A DNA stretch of 5,707 nt from positions 1-5,707 of the forward strand of contig SKZA01000039.1 of NCBI GenBank assembly GCA_007127595.1. Reading direction: 5' to 3'. The first letter of the stretch is position 1; each line of letters begins with the position of its first letter. Below, one piece after another: positions 5,463 to 5,707 of this stretch. The translations under genes were made by a program, and so were the position numbers. The notes under the pieces are model-generated. The model did not search any database. It was not told the origin of the DNA and saw nothing but the letters and a program-made list of their open reading frames with translations. This DNA comes from Kiritimatiellia bacterium (GTDB lineage: Bacteria; Verrucomicrobiota; Kiritimatiellia; SLAD01).

Positions 5463-5707
5463 ATGACTATCACTAGAAAACGCGTCGTCATTACCGGCAT
5501 GGGCGCCGTTACCCCCATCGGCAATATCATACCCGATTTCTGGGCCGCCCTCAAAGAGGGGCGCAGCGGGGCGGGCCCGATTACCGCCTTCGACACCGCC
5601 AACCACACAACGCGCTTTGCCTGCGAAGTCAAGGGATTCGATCCGCTGGATCATATGGATCGCAAACGCGCGAGCCGACTCGATCCTTTCGGACATTTTG
5701 CCATGGC
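5463..5707 (+). CDS. fabF: 3-oxoacyl-[acyl-carrier-protein] synthase II (FabF), 5' part
   Basis: The first 81 codons of a beta-ketoacyl-ACP synthase, cut by the right edge; the full protein would be about 410-420 residues. FabF condenses malonyl-ACP with a growing acyl-ACP in fatty-acid elongation in the cytoplasm. The N-terminal thiolase-fold strand and loop KRVVITGMGAVTPIGN (6-21) is diagnostic, followed by FWAALKEGRSGAGPITAFD (26-44), then EVKGFDPLDHMDRKRASRLD, all in the order typical of FabF. The catalytic Cys-His-His lie beyond the window, so a FabB or a polyketide-type synthase cannot be wholly excluded, though the motif sequence fits FabF best. It is divergent from rpoN across a 463-nt spacer; the usual acpP or fabG partners are not immediately upstream. 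Confidence 0.9.
   Translation, partial: MTITRKRVVITGMGAVTPIGNIIPDFWAALKEGRSGAGPITAFDTANHTTRFACEVKGFDPLDHMDRKRASRLDPFGHFAM

Noticed and set aside
5057..5632. Minus-strand open frame of 191 codons across the fabF start and the spacer
   Set aside because: It runs antisense to clear fabF coding sequence and through the palindromic repeats; its residues show no recognisable domain and it has no ribosome site. It is a by-product of repeat and high-GC sequence.

Overview
The window reads as chromosomal DNA from a free-living, moderately GC-rich Gram-negative-type bacterium. Sigma-54, RlmN, FabF and a class I photolyase are all of ordinary bacterial type. The four-helix-bundle/suffix/zinc-ribbon protein, the short CGAAAAT-type tandem repeats and the scarcity of good Shine-Dalgarno sites recall environmental lineages such as the PVC group or Hydrogenedentota/Planctomycetota. 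That placement is a weak inference made without any database search.

Layout. Nearly everything lies on the minus strand. Reading that strand from right to left: rpoN (sigma-54; 4999 to 3569), rlmN (3558 to 2476, only 10 nt after rpoN), a class I photolyase (2388 to 967, after an 87-nt gap), a four-helix-bundle protein with a C-terminal topoisomerase-type zinc ribbon (935 to 177, 31 nt after the photolyase), and the start of a small ribbon-helix-helix (RHH) protein (131, running off the left edge). On the plus strand, fabF starts at 5463 and runs off the right edge, divergent from rpoN. The 463-nt divergent spacer carries two inverted copies of a 34-bp palindromic element around a further nested inverted repeat, so it looks like a REP/MITE-type insertion.

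How the genes relate. rpoN and rlmN are almost certainly co-transcribed, from a sigma-70-like promoter at 5028-5056. The photolyase may be read through from them, but it has its own ribosome site, placed inside a small hairpin. The four-helix gene may be the distal gene of that run. The RHH gene looks independent. It has a near-consensus sigma-70 promoter (TTGACA-17 nt-TATTCT) whose expected start point falls on the ATG, and two palindromes of the same ACAC-N7-GTGT design cover that promoter. This is the architecture expected of an autorepressed antitoxin or small regulator, with a possible toxin partner just outside the left edge.

Most notable points: (1) the tandem operators and apparently leaderless start of the RHH gene; (2) a 7-bp tandem repeat inserted in frame in the coding sequence of rlmN, where a change of one unit would shift the frame; (3) the inverted palindromic pair between rpoN and fabF; (4) the four-helix/zinc-ribbon protein of unknown function with a 9-bp-periodic linker. 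I do not see a clear multi-gene defence or mobile system.
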